From assembly GCF_003589595.1 (NCBI RefSeq), contig NW_020654748.1:1283330-1347329 (forward strand): 64,000 nt of DNA, in the 5' to 3' direction. Below are positions 55,096 to 64,000 of this stretch, piece by piece (the first letter of the stretch is position 1; each line of letters begins with the position of its first letter). A program made the position numbers and the translations under genes. A model generated the notes under the pieces. That model was not told the origin of the DNA, ran no database searches, and saw only the letters and a program-made list of their open reading frames with translations. This stretch comes from Hyposmocoma kahamanoa. Taxonomy: Eukaryota; Arthropoda; Insecta; Lepidoptera; Cosmopterigidae.

Positions 55096-55520
55096 TTTTT
55101 ATAAAAACCGACCTCAAATGTTTGTGGAATTACATCTATTTGCCAAGTTTTATTTAAGTCGGTAAACGGAAAGCGGGTGGAATCCAATAAAACGGATTCA
55201 TACCCAAATTTGCCCCCCTTAGCGCGATTGAACAAATCTAGAAAACTCGGACCCACTTCGATTGTCGCGGAGAAAATGCGAATATCGCTTGTACATAAAA
55301 TGATCCCTGTGATATTTCGGACAGTCATTTCTTAGATTTGGAACTGTACGAATCGGACGTAGTGCGCTAAAGCTCTTAGAGGTGGAATGTTTTCTTCAAA
55401 TTTGAATGGGACAAATAAGAATTACCAAAATCAGTTGACAAATGTCACAGTAATCGCGTAACTACATACAAAGTAACAAACGAATTGAGAATCTCCTCCT
55501 TTGTTTGAAATCAGTTAATA
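55096..55520 (+). mobile_element. Family Z repeat containing a repeat F copy
   Basis: Z starts aaaccgacctcaaatg and ends near cgaattgagaatctcctcct. The segment 55244-55375 matches repeat F and interrupts Z. Confidence 0.65.
55244..55375 (+). repeat. Dispersed repeat F, copy 2, nested in family Z
   Basis: Shares cggacccacttcg and gatccctgtgatatttcgg with 50530-50645. Confidence 0.55.
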
Positions 55521-55564
55521 AATAATATCTCTTATCTAATAAATAATCATTTTTCGACACTTTG

Positions 55565-55915
55565 GTGGCATGGCTTACTGGGCTGCGATCGCTCACCATA
55601 TGGCACTGGCAGAAAACCAGCACTGTTTGACTTCGGTCTACAGTATTTATGCTGAGTCAGGGCCATTTCAGCATAAACTGTTGTCATAGGTACATTAAAA
55701 TTTTATCAGTTCTAATAGTATTTGTTTGTTTTTCTCACAGTATTAGCTTTACATAAGTATGTGTAGCAGTATGTGTTTTATGTAAATGTGTAAAAATTAA
55801 TAATGAATGTTCTATGTGCTTTCATGTTATACTCTGTGAAGTGATTGTAAATGTTTTGTTTCTGTTTGTATTTGTGCTGAATAAACGTATTATCTATCTA
55901 TCTATCTATCCATCT
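55565..55915 (+). mobile_element. Retroposon 3' end with (TATC)n tail
   Basis: Starts gcatggcttactgggctgc and ends gctgaataaacgtattatct with five tatc units. A related truncated copy lies at 16466-16645. Confidence 0.55.
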
Positions 55916-55919
55916 ACCT

Positions 55920-56440
55920 TTGGAATGATGTGGAATGGTCGTAACAGACTTAAATCTTATCTTGTTGCGACCCGTTTTAAACTTTCAACTTAAATACTAT
56001 ATATGTATAACCCAGCTATTCCAACAACAATAACCTTATACAACCACAATAGAAACTTTAGCTTTCTAACACAAATCCATTGATATAAGCCACGACTAAG
56101 AGAAATTGTCTAAATACTGCAGCATTTATTTACCTGACGAAGACGCAATAAATCTTCAAGGTAGTATTTTCTTGTTACGGCTTTTCCTTAGCGTGACTTT
56201 AGCCTGTCGACGCTTTGTGTTATAGAGAGCTGTTTTACAACTTTATTGACAGATAATAAAGACAATTCGCCGAAACTATAAACAAAGCAGTTTGTTTTTG
56301 GGTCATTATTGAAGGCATAAACAGTACAAGAAAGAACATCTGCGGCATTATTTTTACGAGTACACTAGTGATTTACGGGGCCAATTTTTATATCATTAGG
56401 TTCTGGTCATAAACACCAAATTACTCTCAAGATTTTGGTA
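55920..56440. other. Unassigned sequence
   Basis: No supported feature. Confidence 0.3.
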
Positions 56441-56446
56441 GAGTTA

Positions 56447-57256
56447 GAGCTTCTTGTTGAAAGAGCTCGTCCAGGGTTGTACTGCCACCTTCCTATTTCT
56501 ATTGCCAAGCAGTAATTTGTGCAATACTGCGTTACGATTTTGTAGGGTAAGAGCGCTGGTGCTACAGCTTCGAGTATATAACCAGAAATAGAGACGAAAT
56601 AATCCATCCCTGGCAACTCATCAGGAAAATGGGCAAAATATAAACTCTCGTTTGCGCTGAAATCACAAATTAGAAAGCTGAAATAGTACAGCGGCCACAA
56701 CTGACCTGTGTGTACGTCTTCATATATTCCAAAAATATTCTGTATTTATTGTAATAAAGATAATAACTCTAACAATGGATGAATGGCTGTTCCATTCGGT
56801 GTTGTGGGAAAAACAGCAAAACATCTAATTACAAAACAAACGGAATCACATTTCATCGGTAATTAAATATGTAATTTTTCAATTTTTATCCATTATAGCA
56901 AGGCTCAAGTTAAGCTGGTCCATTTGAAGTGAAACAATTGACGAGACTCGTCATTTCTGGCCTACCTATATGGCTCGTCAATTCGGGCTGGCCAATCGAA
57001 GCGCAGTTGTCACCGTAATGATTTGGCAGAATAGTTTTCGAACAAATTAAATGACATTTTGTTTCTATTTCTGGTTATATACTCGATGAATTACAGGCAC
57101 ATGGGACTTGTCAACTTATGTCTCAGGGTGATGGGCGCAGTGGCAGTCCCTTAGATCTTTGAGATTTAAAGCTGTGAGTGGCACTGGAACTGCTGTAGAC
57201 AGGCGTGTCGCTTACCATCATGCGCACGACTTGTTCGTCCTGTCACTTAGATCATA
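56447..57256 (+). mobile_element. Family B repeat split by another element
   Basis: The 5' part ends at gcgctggtg (56566) and the copy resumes at aattacaggcacatgggac (57090), exactly where the family consensus continues. Confidence 0.8.
56567..57089. mobile_element. Inverted-repeat element inserted in family B
   Basis: About 520 bp with ends tcgagtatataaccagaaat and its mirror atttctggttatatactcga near the two junctions. No transposase is readable. No clean target duplication is visible, although the left junction has a few extra bases (ctacagct). Confidence 0.65.
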
Positions 57257-57330
57257 AAAAATACACGATCTAGAACGTTAATTTCCAAAAAAAAATTTTG
57301 TCTGTAATATCACTAGCAACTTTACCGTTC

Positions 57331-57432
57331 AAACCCGAACCGCAGTAGCTCACATTACTGCTTGGCGGCAGATCTAGGTAACGTGGTAGTACTTCCCTAC
57401 ATGAATTCTTTCACAAAGAGCGTACTGCTATT
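57331..57432 (-). mobile_element. Family B 5' end fragment
   Basis: From aaacccgaaccgcagtagct to aaagagcgtactgct, inverted relative to the B copy ending at 57256. Confidence 0.7.
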
Positions 57433-57841
57433 AAAAAGTTTAGTTCTGAGTATGTTCCTGGAAAGGTATATAATTAGACACGCAATGATTGCGGCGACCA
57501 TTGAGGCAAGTTCCGAAAATGAGTATGTAATTATGTAAACGCCTATAAAGTTCAAAATTAAGTCAAAGATTGAAATAGAACGATGATATTTTGTAGTAAA
57601 GTGGCCATTTTAGGCGCTTGAAAAGCTCTTATGAAACTGCAACTAGTAAAGCTCGTAAGATAATAGCAAATGAGCGCAATCAAAGTAACTAATGAAAATT
57701 GCAACACGATACATCGACTAATAAATTTTAGACCGTTAGTTACCGCCTTTTGGCTTGTAACGTCCCTATAAGGTGCAGGTGGTACCAGGTTATCATAATT
57801 TAACGGGGGTAATTGAGCGGCTAGCAAGGCTTGCATCTTGT

Positions 57842-58260
57842 TCAGGAATGCTTGAAAACGTGTTTGCTTAGATTGGTTGTATAGAAACAGTTGTAAGGAG
57901 TTAATATAGGAGAAACTTCAATGCACTCGAAGACATTTCCGGGCTCAAAAACGTTTTTGTATTGGGTTAAGCAAATTCTTAACCTATGTGGCTCATTTTC
58001 AATAATCAAATGGACCTTATGGAACACGCATTCGGTAACTCCCAAATTGCTTAAAAAACTAATTCTTAAGATTGTTTGTGTAAAGAATATTTTGAATTTG
58101 TTCTAAACCTCTAAATTTGTTTTTATTTTTAAAGTATCCGGCTGGTAGGACTTTGTGTCCATGTCATGCAAGGAGTTAAAAAATATAGTCCCACAGCTGT
58201 ACGCGCCAAACGACGACGATATCTTTGTGTATGTTACCGGCAGTGGATGTCATCCGGTAT
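57842..58260 (-). pseudogene. Coding-like region, unassigned
   Basis: Minus strand reads FKIFFTQTILRISFLSNLG, VTECVFHKVHLIIENEPHRL and YKNVFEPGNVFECIEVSPI. Higher up, short runs such as DMDTKSYQPDTLKIKTNLEV are separated by stops. The style suggests a decayed retroelement or gene, but I could not place it. Confidence 0.2.
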
Positions 58261-58608
58261 TCTATACAATGCCGAACATGCATTAGGCAATGTATAAAAA
58301 TTTGTTAAATGTGGGTGCACAAAGCTATATGATAATAGGAAGTGTTTGTGTCAAAATAGTTCATCTTGTAAGAATATGTCAGTGATTAGAGGAATTGGTA
58401 ATTAAGTTACAAATATACATCGCGTTTTTATCGTATTGACTATAAAACATAGTAAAATGGATAGGCTCCAAATTAGACATATACGACCTTTAAAAGTATA
58501 GTCAAACAGAAACTGTACACTAAAAGATTCACAGTCATTCAAACAGTTTAGTTTTGAATTTGAGTAGTTTCTGTTTATGGTATTTTAATTAATATTGTAA
58601 ATGATAAA

Positions 58609-58805
58609 TGTGTGACGGTGTGACCTCTTTAAACGATCATCTCACCTCTTTGTATCGCCTCTCTCCGCTTGTATCCTATCATTTTTTATTTTACATGTAT
58701 TTAAATTTTTAAATTTGAATTGTTCCATCTTCCTTCACTTTCTCATTTTGTTTACGTACCACGGTCACTCCCAGCTCGACCGCCACAACAGTCGGAGCTG
58801 TTCCA
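58609..58805 (+). repeat. Dispersed repeat E, copy 1
   Basis: Shares gtgacggtgtgacctc, gaattgttccatcttccttc and gtaccacggtcactc with an inverted copy at 63645-63826. Confidence 0.65.
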
Positions 58806-59417
58806 AATTCCATTTACTAAAATCTTATTTTTAATTCTTTACCAAGTTATAATACAAAACATATAATACAACAGTCGGAGCTAAAGAATTATCAAAAATT
58901 TGCTGTAATAGTTTTTCGACCAAAAATGAAGCCATAAACCCGGATGTAATGGTGCCGCCATTGAAACCCTGGCTATTACACGAATATAAAGATTTCTACA
59001 GGTGCTTTCTGGCGCTTTTGTAAAGTACTATATAGTTTTTAATCAGTGTGAAGATTTGTATTTTAAATTTTGATCCTTTTGTTATTACCTGTAACGTTAC
59101 TATTATATCTACTCTCAAATATAAGTACGTACTATGTTTTCTAATATACGAATGCAAATGCATAATCTACGACATTGACCCCAGAGCGGGCGCATCGGGT
59201 AACGCGATATGGGAGGATCACGCACCGCTGAGTCGGTACCGGAATGGATTGAAGATGAGACTTTGTGGTAACAGCCTTTCTGTTCTTCATTTTGTTTATG
59301 CTTCACCGGTTTTCCGATATGGGAATTGTCTGTTATGTGGTTCTATAAAATGGATAAAGTTTTATGGAGTTATGAACGACTGAAAGACTGGTGCAAAGCG
59401 GTTTGGTGACATCACGC

Positions 59418-59716
59418 GCCGACGACGGTACGAACAAGTTGTAGGCCTGGTGGTAAGTGACACACCTATCCATAATAGTTGCAGTGTCACTTAGAGCTTT
59501 ATATTGCAAACATCTGAGGGGCACTGCCACTGCGCCCGTCACCCTGAGGCATGAATTGTCAAGTCCCATGTGCCTGTAATTTCACCAGCACCCTCAGTCT
59601 TTCAAAATCGGAACGCAGTAATGCTTACATTACGAATTGGCGGCAGAAATGCTTAGGTAAGGTGACATTACTTCCCTAGACGAACTCTTTCACCAGGAGA
59701 TCTTCTGCTACTAAAA
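59418..59716 (-). mobile_element. Family B repeat
   Basis: Near full length: gacggtacgaacaagttgt to ggagatcttctgctacta, core intact. Confidence 0.82.
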
Positions 59717-59719
59717 ATA

Positions 59720-61515
59720 TAATATACTTATTTCATGCCAGCGTGAACATGAGCGTGAGCGTGTGCTCTTACTACTAAATATTTTTAAATATATGTAAAT
59801 TAAGACATTAAAGTCATAGGTGTAACCCGCTACAGCGATCCGAACTATATCATCCTCTAAATTTAGAAGGAACTATTCTCCCACTTGGCCATCGCTGTTC
59901 TTATTATATTTATTAAATCACGAATAAATAATATAAACTAGCTTATTGCCCTATTTATTATTGTAACGTTTACTCCGCTTTGTGCAGGGATGGCTCTATA
60001 AAACAATGTAAGTTTAGTGTTAACGTGCGCGTGCCATACGTCTATTCACACCGCATCTAGTATCGTATTGGCGGGAGCGGTTGGGCCGCAGCTCTCCTTT
60101 GTTTTCTATGCACCACAACTATACATCGCGCGAATGGCTGTTTGTCAATAATTAATTATAATGTTATGCGATTTTTCAACAACTGTTATTGCAAACTGTT
60201 GTCAGAAAACCAATTATTCTGCTATTTTGTAGTTTTGCATACAATATGACAATGACAGCGAATGAATATTGTATAGTGTTGCCAGATGGTTATATTTTTT
60301 ACACTTTTTATAACTTTTGATCCTCTCGTGTAATACGTAAGTAATTTTTGTTTTTAAGGCAATTATCGTGAATACAATTATATTTACTATTACAAATTCT
60401 AAATATATTACCGACGCACCCAAATTAGACAAAAAGTACTTACTTGTTTATTTTTAGGATTAGGTGTATATGTGTAATATATTTTACAGTTACAATTTTT
60501 AATTAAAACAAAACGAAGTAATGTAAATTTTGCAGACAAAAATGTAACTTTTGCAATTTTCGACTTAAGGAGGCTGGCAACACCACGGCAACACTGTTGT
60601 GTAACCTGTTATTTGCGATTTAATAGCGAATAATAGATTCGATTCACTCAATAAAATCAAATCTGCTATAAGCTATTGTAGCCATTAACCAATAAACCAA
60701 AACAAAATGGCTGTTTTCGACATCACTTGTATTTAAATTCATTTATATGAACTGCCTGTCGATGTCTTATATTAAAATCAACATTATTCCAATTGCGTTA
60801 AGCAAAAAATCGTAGTTTCAAATAAAATAATAATAGATAACAATCTATATAAAATGAGAAAGAGAACATTATGTTGTGCACTGAAAGATATAATTTTCAG
60901 ATTGGCAAAACGGAGCGTCGTCCAATCATCTGATTAGCGCCATTTCTCTCTCACTGCCTATTGGCTATTGCATACTTGCTTGTTCGCGCGACGCAATTGC
61001 AACAGCAGAATAGCAGTATAACAACAGCAGTTTAGACCGCTGTTTGATAGTGACTTAATAATAATGCATTACGTAATCTGCTATTGTAATAATGACCTCC
61101 TCCAACCACAACTACAATTTGTCTGTATACAAACTTAGCTAAGTTCGAACAGATAGCCGCACAATTGCTGCATAATTCTATAAACTGGGATATATATTTA
61201 ATAACCTAGTTTGTATATTTCCAATGATGTCATAGGGAGATATGGCATCAAGGTAATGTTCTAGAAAATTGTTGTCTATGTAAATTAACCAATTTATTTC
61301 ATATTCAAATTAAGTTTTATTGTTTGATAATCCTACAATTTACGATGTTGTTAATTATTTAATTTAATAGAATGTTTGTGGCTTGTTTGAAATAATATGG
61401 CGATTTGCTTAATGTATGATTACGGCACGTACTAGCTATTTATTATTATTACTTATTAGTAGGGTTTGTTATTACTAGATAAGTGCGCTGTAACGCCGCC
61501 GCTGCCGATGAAATT
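59720..61515. other. Longest repeat-poor stretch; nothing identified
   Basis: About 1.8 kb without a match to any of the families in this window. No long frame or paired splice sites were seen. 60040-60120 and 60910-61040 are locally GC-richer, which could reflect regulatory or leader sequence, but there is no direct support. Confidence 0.35.
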
Positions 61516-61527
61516 GACCAGCGTAAT

Positions 61528-61813
61528 CATTGACTTACAAATAAATAGACGACGGGTCTAATACAAAAACCACGAAAAAAATGTCCCAAGTCAACCTATT
61601 TAAACGTAGTGACATGTAAAGGAATATGAAAAAGCTAAAACATTGAATTTAAATTGTAATGTCATCGCAGTACTGTCTAATTTTGCTTGCTTCGCTGTCA
61701 GTCGAACAAACGAAGACTAAAGCGTGAATGACGCTCTGTATACGATTTTAACGCCCTATAACTTCGGACACTTTTTAGCGCGGACCCGACGTCCATATAA
61801 TTGTATGTCAATG
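61528..61813 (+). mobile_element. M8a MITE, copy 4 (286 bp)
   Basis: Perfect target duplication agcgtaat (61520-61527, 61814-61821). Differs from copies 1 and 3 at only a handful of positions. Confidence 0.92.
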
Positions 61814-62052
61814 AGCGTAATCAAGTGTGGCGAACATGCGTTTTATTTTAATGAATTAATGAATTTAATGAAGATAACGAACAATAATTAATTTAATGAA
61901 GTTAATACTGCTTCTGTGTTAATTATTTATTATATTTCAACTCAATACTTTCGTTCAAATACAATTAAAAACGTTCCTGTATCGTACGAGTATTCCGAGT
62001 TTATTTTTATGCGATTCTCTTTCTTTACATGGTTAATAAACAAAGGTTAATT

Positions 62053-62580
62053 TAGTAGCAGTAGAGCTTCTTGTGAAAGACTTCGACCAGGGAAGTGCTG
62101 CCACCTCACCTATTTCCGCTGCAAGCAGTAATGTCAGCATTACTGTGCTCCGGTTTTGAAGGGTAAGGGTGCTGGTGAAATTACAGGCACACGGGACATA
62201 TCACTGCCTCCGTGGCCGAACGGTTACCATGCCGGACTGCCACGCAGAGGTCCCAGGTTCGATTCCCGGGCTGGAAGAAATATTTGTATGGCCTACATTT
62301 GTTTCTCTCGTGAGTTTGGTTGTAATTTGTGGTTGTCTATGTGTGTGTCCATGGCACCCGCGACACAGGGTTTCCCTAGTGCGGGGCTATGTTGAGTGTG
62401 AGCGTTATTATTATTATTATTATTATCAAGTTATGTCTCAGGGTGATGGGTACAGTGGCAGTATCCCTTACGTCTTTGCGATTTAAACCTCTGAGTGGCA
62501 TTGCAACTGTTATAGAATGGCGATAGCTAATCATCAGGCGCACAGATTTGTTCCTCCCGTCACTATATATTATTAAAAAA
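62053..62580 (+). mobile_element. Family B repeat with a family A SINE inserted
   Basis: B runs 62053-62203 and resumes at about 62428 with aagttatgtctcagggtg, in register with the consensus. Tail attattaaaaaaaaa. Confidence 0.85.
62204..62427 (+). mobile_element. Family A SINE nested in family B
   Basis: Head with tggccgaacgg and ggttcgattcc, (TTA)n tail of seven units. The flanking atatca / ttatca may be a short target duplication, blurred by the tail. This orders the families: A was mobile after this B copy was in place. Confidence 0.87.
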
Positions 62581-62624
62581 AAAAGTTTAAAGAATGCTGC
62601 ACCTTGGTATAACAAAGTCACTTG

Positions 62625-63121
62625 TGATCATACGTCACAATACCAACACCCACGCCCTGCTCGGGACACCATCCGGGCCAGGCGCAGTGTTCCGAGCACC
62701 GAGACGCCTCACGGCTCGATCGAGCTCCTCGTCTGTCATGCCGAGATCGTCAGACCGAGTGTCCTCATCCGTCACCGACACTTGTCCCGACGACCCCGGG
62801 GCGGGACTGCTCTCGACCCTAGGGAAGAGGGTGACCACCACCCTCTCTACGAACGCAGGGTCGAGGCTTGTCGTCAACGGAGGAACTCATGGCCGGAGCT
62901 TGCCCATAACCATTTTGTATGGCCGACCCCGTGGATCCCTCTGCAGTCCCTCGAGGAGCTCGCCCCAGGATCGAGCCCTGGCATCTTAGCTTAGCGAGGC
63001 TTAGCGCCCTCGCAGCGTCCCGGTACTCCGTATACGCTCCCTCTCTCTCGTCGACGGTGGCTCGCCGCCTTCTACGGGCCCTTTTCCACTGGCGTCGGGC
63101 GCGCAGACAGACCTCAGTAAG
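62625..63121 (-). pseudogene. R1-type LINE fragment upstream of reverse transcriptase
   Basis: Minus strand: CLRARRQWKRARRRRRATVD and EREGAYTEYRDAARALSLAK, a frame change, GRPYKMVMGKLRP, a stop, then TTSLDPAFVERVVVTLFPRV and MTDEELDRAVRRLGARNTAP followed by GPDGVPSRAWVLVL and a stop. The 'AR...W...R....Y..AR..L..AI' block and 'L..A...L...KAPGPDGVP' are the linker and fingers start of R1-clade LINEs. The DNA is GC-rich against an AT-rich background. The palm with the catalytic aspartates is missing. Confidence 0.75.
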
Positions 63122-63124
63122 TTT

Positions 63125-63640
63125 TTTTGTTCTCTATTTTTTTCAAAATTATGTTGAACTTGAGGCACAGCGCCGAGCTAATTCAGTGAAGAGCAATACG
63201 CTGGCGCGGCGTTTTATGCACTACTCAGACCATGTGAAAATCACTGTTTCGAACATACCGTCAGGCGTTTTATGCGAGTCAGCTGTGGTACAACACTGAA
63301 AGGGTTGTGACCCTAACAACCGTGAACAGGATCACGGCAACAAAACAGGAAACTTCCGGTCCACGAATTTATTTAACGTGAAGTAAAAGGTAAAGTAAAA
63401 AAAACTGTAACAAATAAAAGGTAGATGTAGAAAACAGTTAAGTAAATTAAGAAAAAAACATTTCCTAACTTAACCTAAAAAATGGTAGACGTTAGGTTTA
63501 GGCACTTACCCCTTATCGGGTTTTATTATGTTGAATTACAGATATTGGATAGCCTGTTATTCGCTCATTATGGTCGATACATGATTTACGTTGATTGTAT
63601 TATGATTAAACTTGAAAATAATAAAAAATTAGACAATTTG
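63125..63640. other. Unassigned sequence
   Basis: No supported feature. Confidence 0.3.
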
Positions 63641-63644
63641 ATTT

Positions 63645-63826
63645 AGTAGTTCTGTCCGCTATCGCGGTCAAGCAGAGAGTGACCGTGGTACGAAGCAAAA
63701 ATGAGAAAGCAAAGGAAGATGGAACAATTCAAATTTAAAATTTAAATACAAGCAAAAGAAAAAAATGATACGATACAAAAAGGTGAGAATGACGGTGTAG
63801 GGAGGTCACACCGTCACAACACTAAA
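63645..63826 (-). repeat. Dispersed repeat E, copy 2
   Basis: Inverted partner of 58609-58805. Confidence 0.65.
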
Positions 63827-63829
63827 CGA

Positions 63830-63982
63830 TCATTAAGCTCTAAAGACAATGGGAGCAATACTGAGGTACCGTCTTTCCTACAAAAAAATATCTTCAAAAT
63901 CGGTTCACTAATTCGGTACAAACACAAAAAAACACAGTCAAATTGAGAACTTCAGCCTTTTTTCAAAGTAGCTAAATTGGGT
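63830..63982 (+). mobile_element. Family Z end fragment
   Basis: Blocks tacaaaaaaatatcttcaaa, atcggttcactaattcgg and agtcaaattgagaacttcag; the end is diverged. Confidence 0.5.
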
Positions 63983-64000
63983 TAAAAGCGTATGCAACAC

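Noticed and set aside
62169..62486. Cys-rich open frame with HAEVPGSIPG, also seen at 3182, 7446, 12195, 19926, 39380 and 52557
   Set aside because: The same translation recurs because it is family A SINE sequence read through; it is not a protein family.
62594..62989. Plus-strand frames of 131 and 148 codons
   Set aside because: Antisense of the R1-type LINE fragment, open because the DNA is GC-rich.

Overview
This window looks like nuclear DNA of an insect, most likely a moth or butterfly. It is AT-rich, has no prokaryotic gene organisation, and is filled with short interspersed repeats, decayed non-LTR retrotransposons (LINEs), mariner-type DNA transposons and miniature inverted-repeat elements (MITEs). 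The lepidopteran call is an inference. It rests on the dispersed 'accgacctcaaaag...gaagtcggtt' repeat (family Z below) and on tRNA-headed SINEs of a kind I associate with lepidopteran genomes. No database search was possible.

Host genes: one host gene is supported. It is a C-type lectin-like secreted protein on the minus strand. A signal-peptide exon (48423-48495) and the first exon of the lectin domain (43905-44041) join in phase across a 4.4 kb intron, and the rest of the domain was not found. A chemoreceptor-like exon relic (36907-37260, minus) is a weaker candidate. A few coding-like stretches (24324-24725, 40019-40321, 53621-54205, 57842-58260) are unassigned.

Layout: 0-5 kb holds a TA-flanked MITE, two insertions of an 8-bp-duplicating MITE (one cut down to a 20-bp palindrome), family A and B SINEs and a LINE scrap. 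5.4-8.8 kb is a large inverted duplication of a family B + family C composite. 9-20 kb is a mixture of SINEs, family Z copies and three LINE C-termini. There is a 10-base assembly gap at 20050. 21-29 kb holds SINEs and MITEs. 29.1-30.9 kb is a frameshifted LINE with endonuclease and reverse transcriptase remnants. 31-40 kb carries more MITEs and SINEs. 41.36-42.63 kb is an apparently intact mariner with perfect terminal repeats. 43.9-48.7 kb is the lectin gene, whose first intron contains a long-armed inverted-repeat element with a dead mariner and a family Z copy inside it, a tRNA-headed SINE and a GC-rich palindrome. 48.7-64 kb has SINE and LINE fragments, including an RTE-like and an R1-like piece.

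Family labels: A = SINE with tRNA-like head ending in (TTA)n; B = about 300-bp SINE-like repeat with a conserved hairpin and A-rich tail; C = AT-rich repeat with a tRNA-like block; D = second tRNA-headed SINE; Z = repeat with near-symmetric ends; M8a and M8b = MITEs with 8-bp target duplications. I see no pathway, operon or defence system here. The interest lies in transposon biology and one partial immune-type gene.
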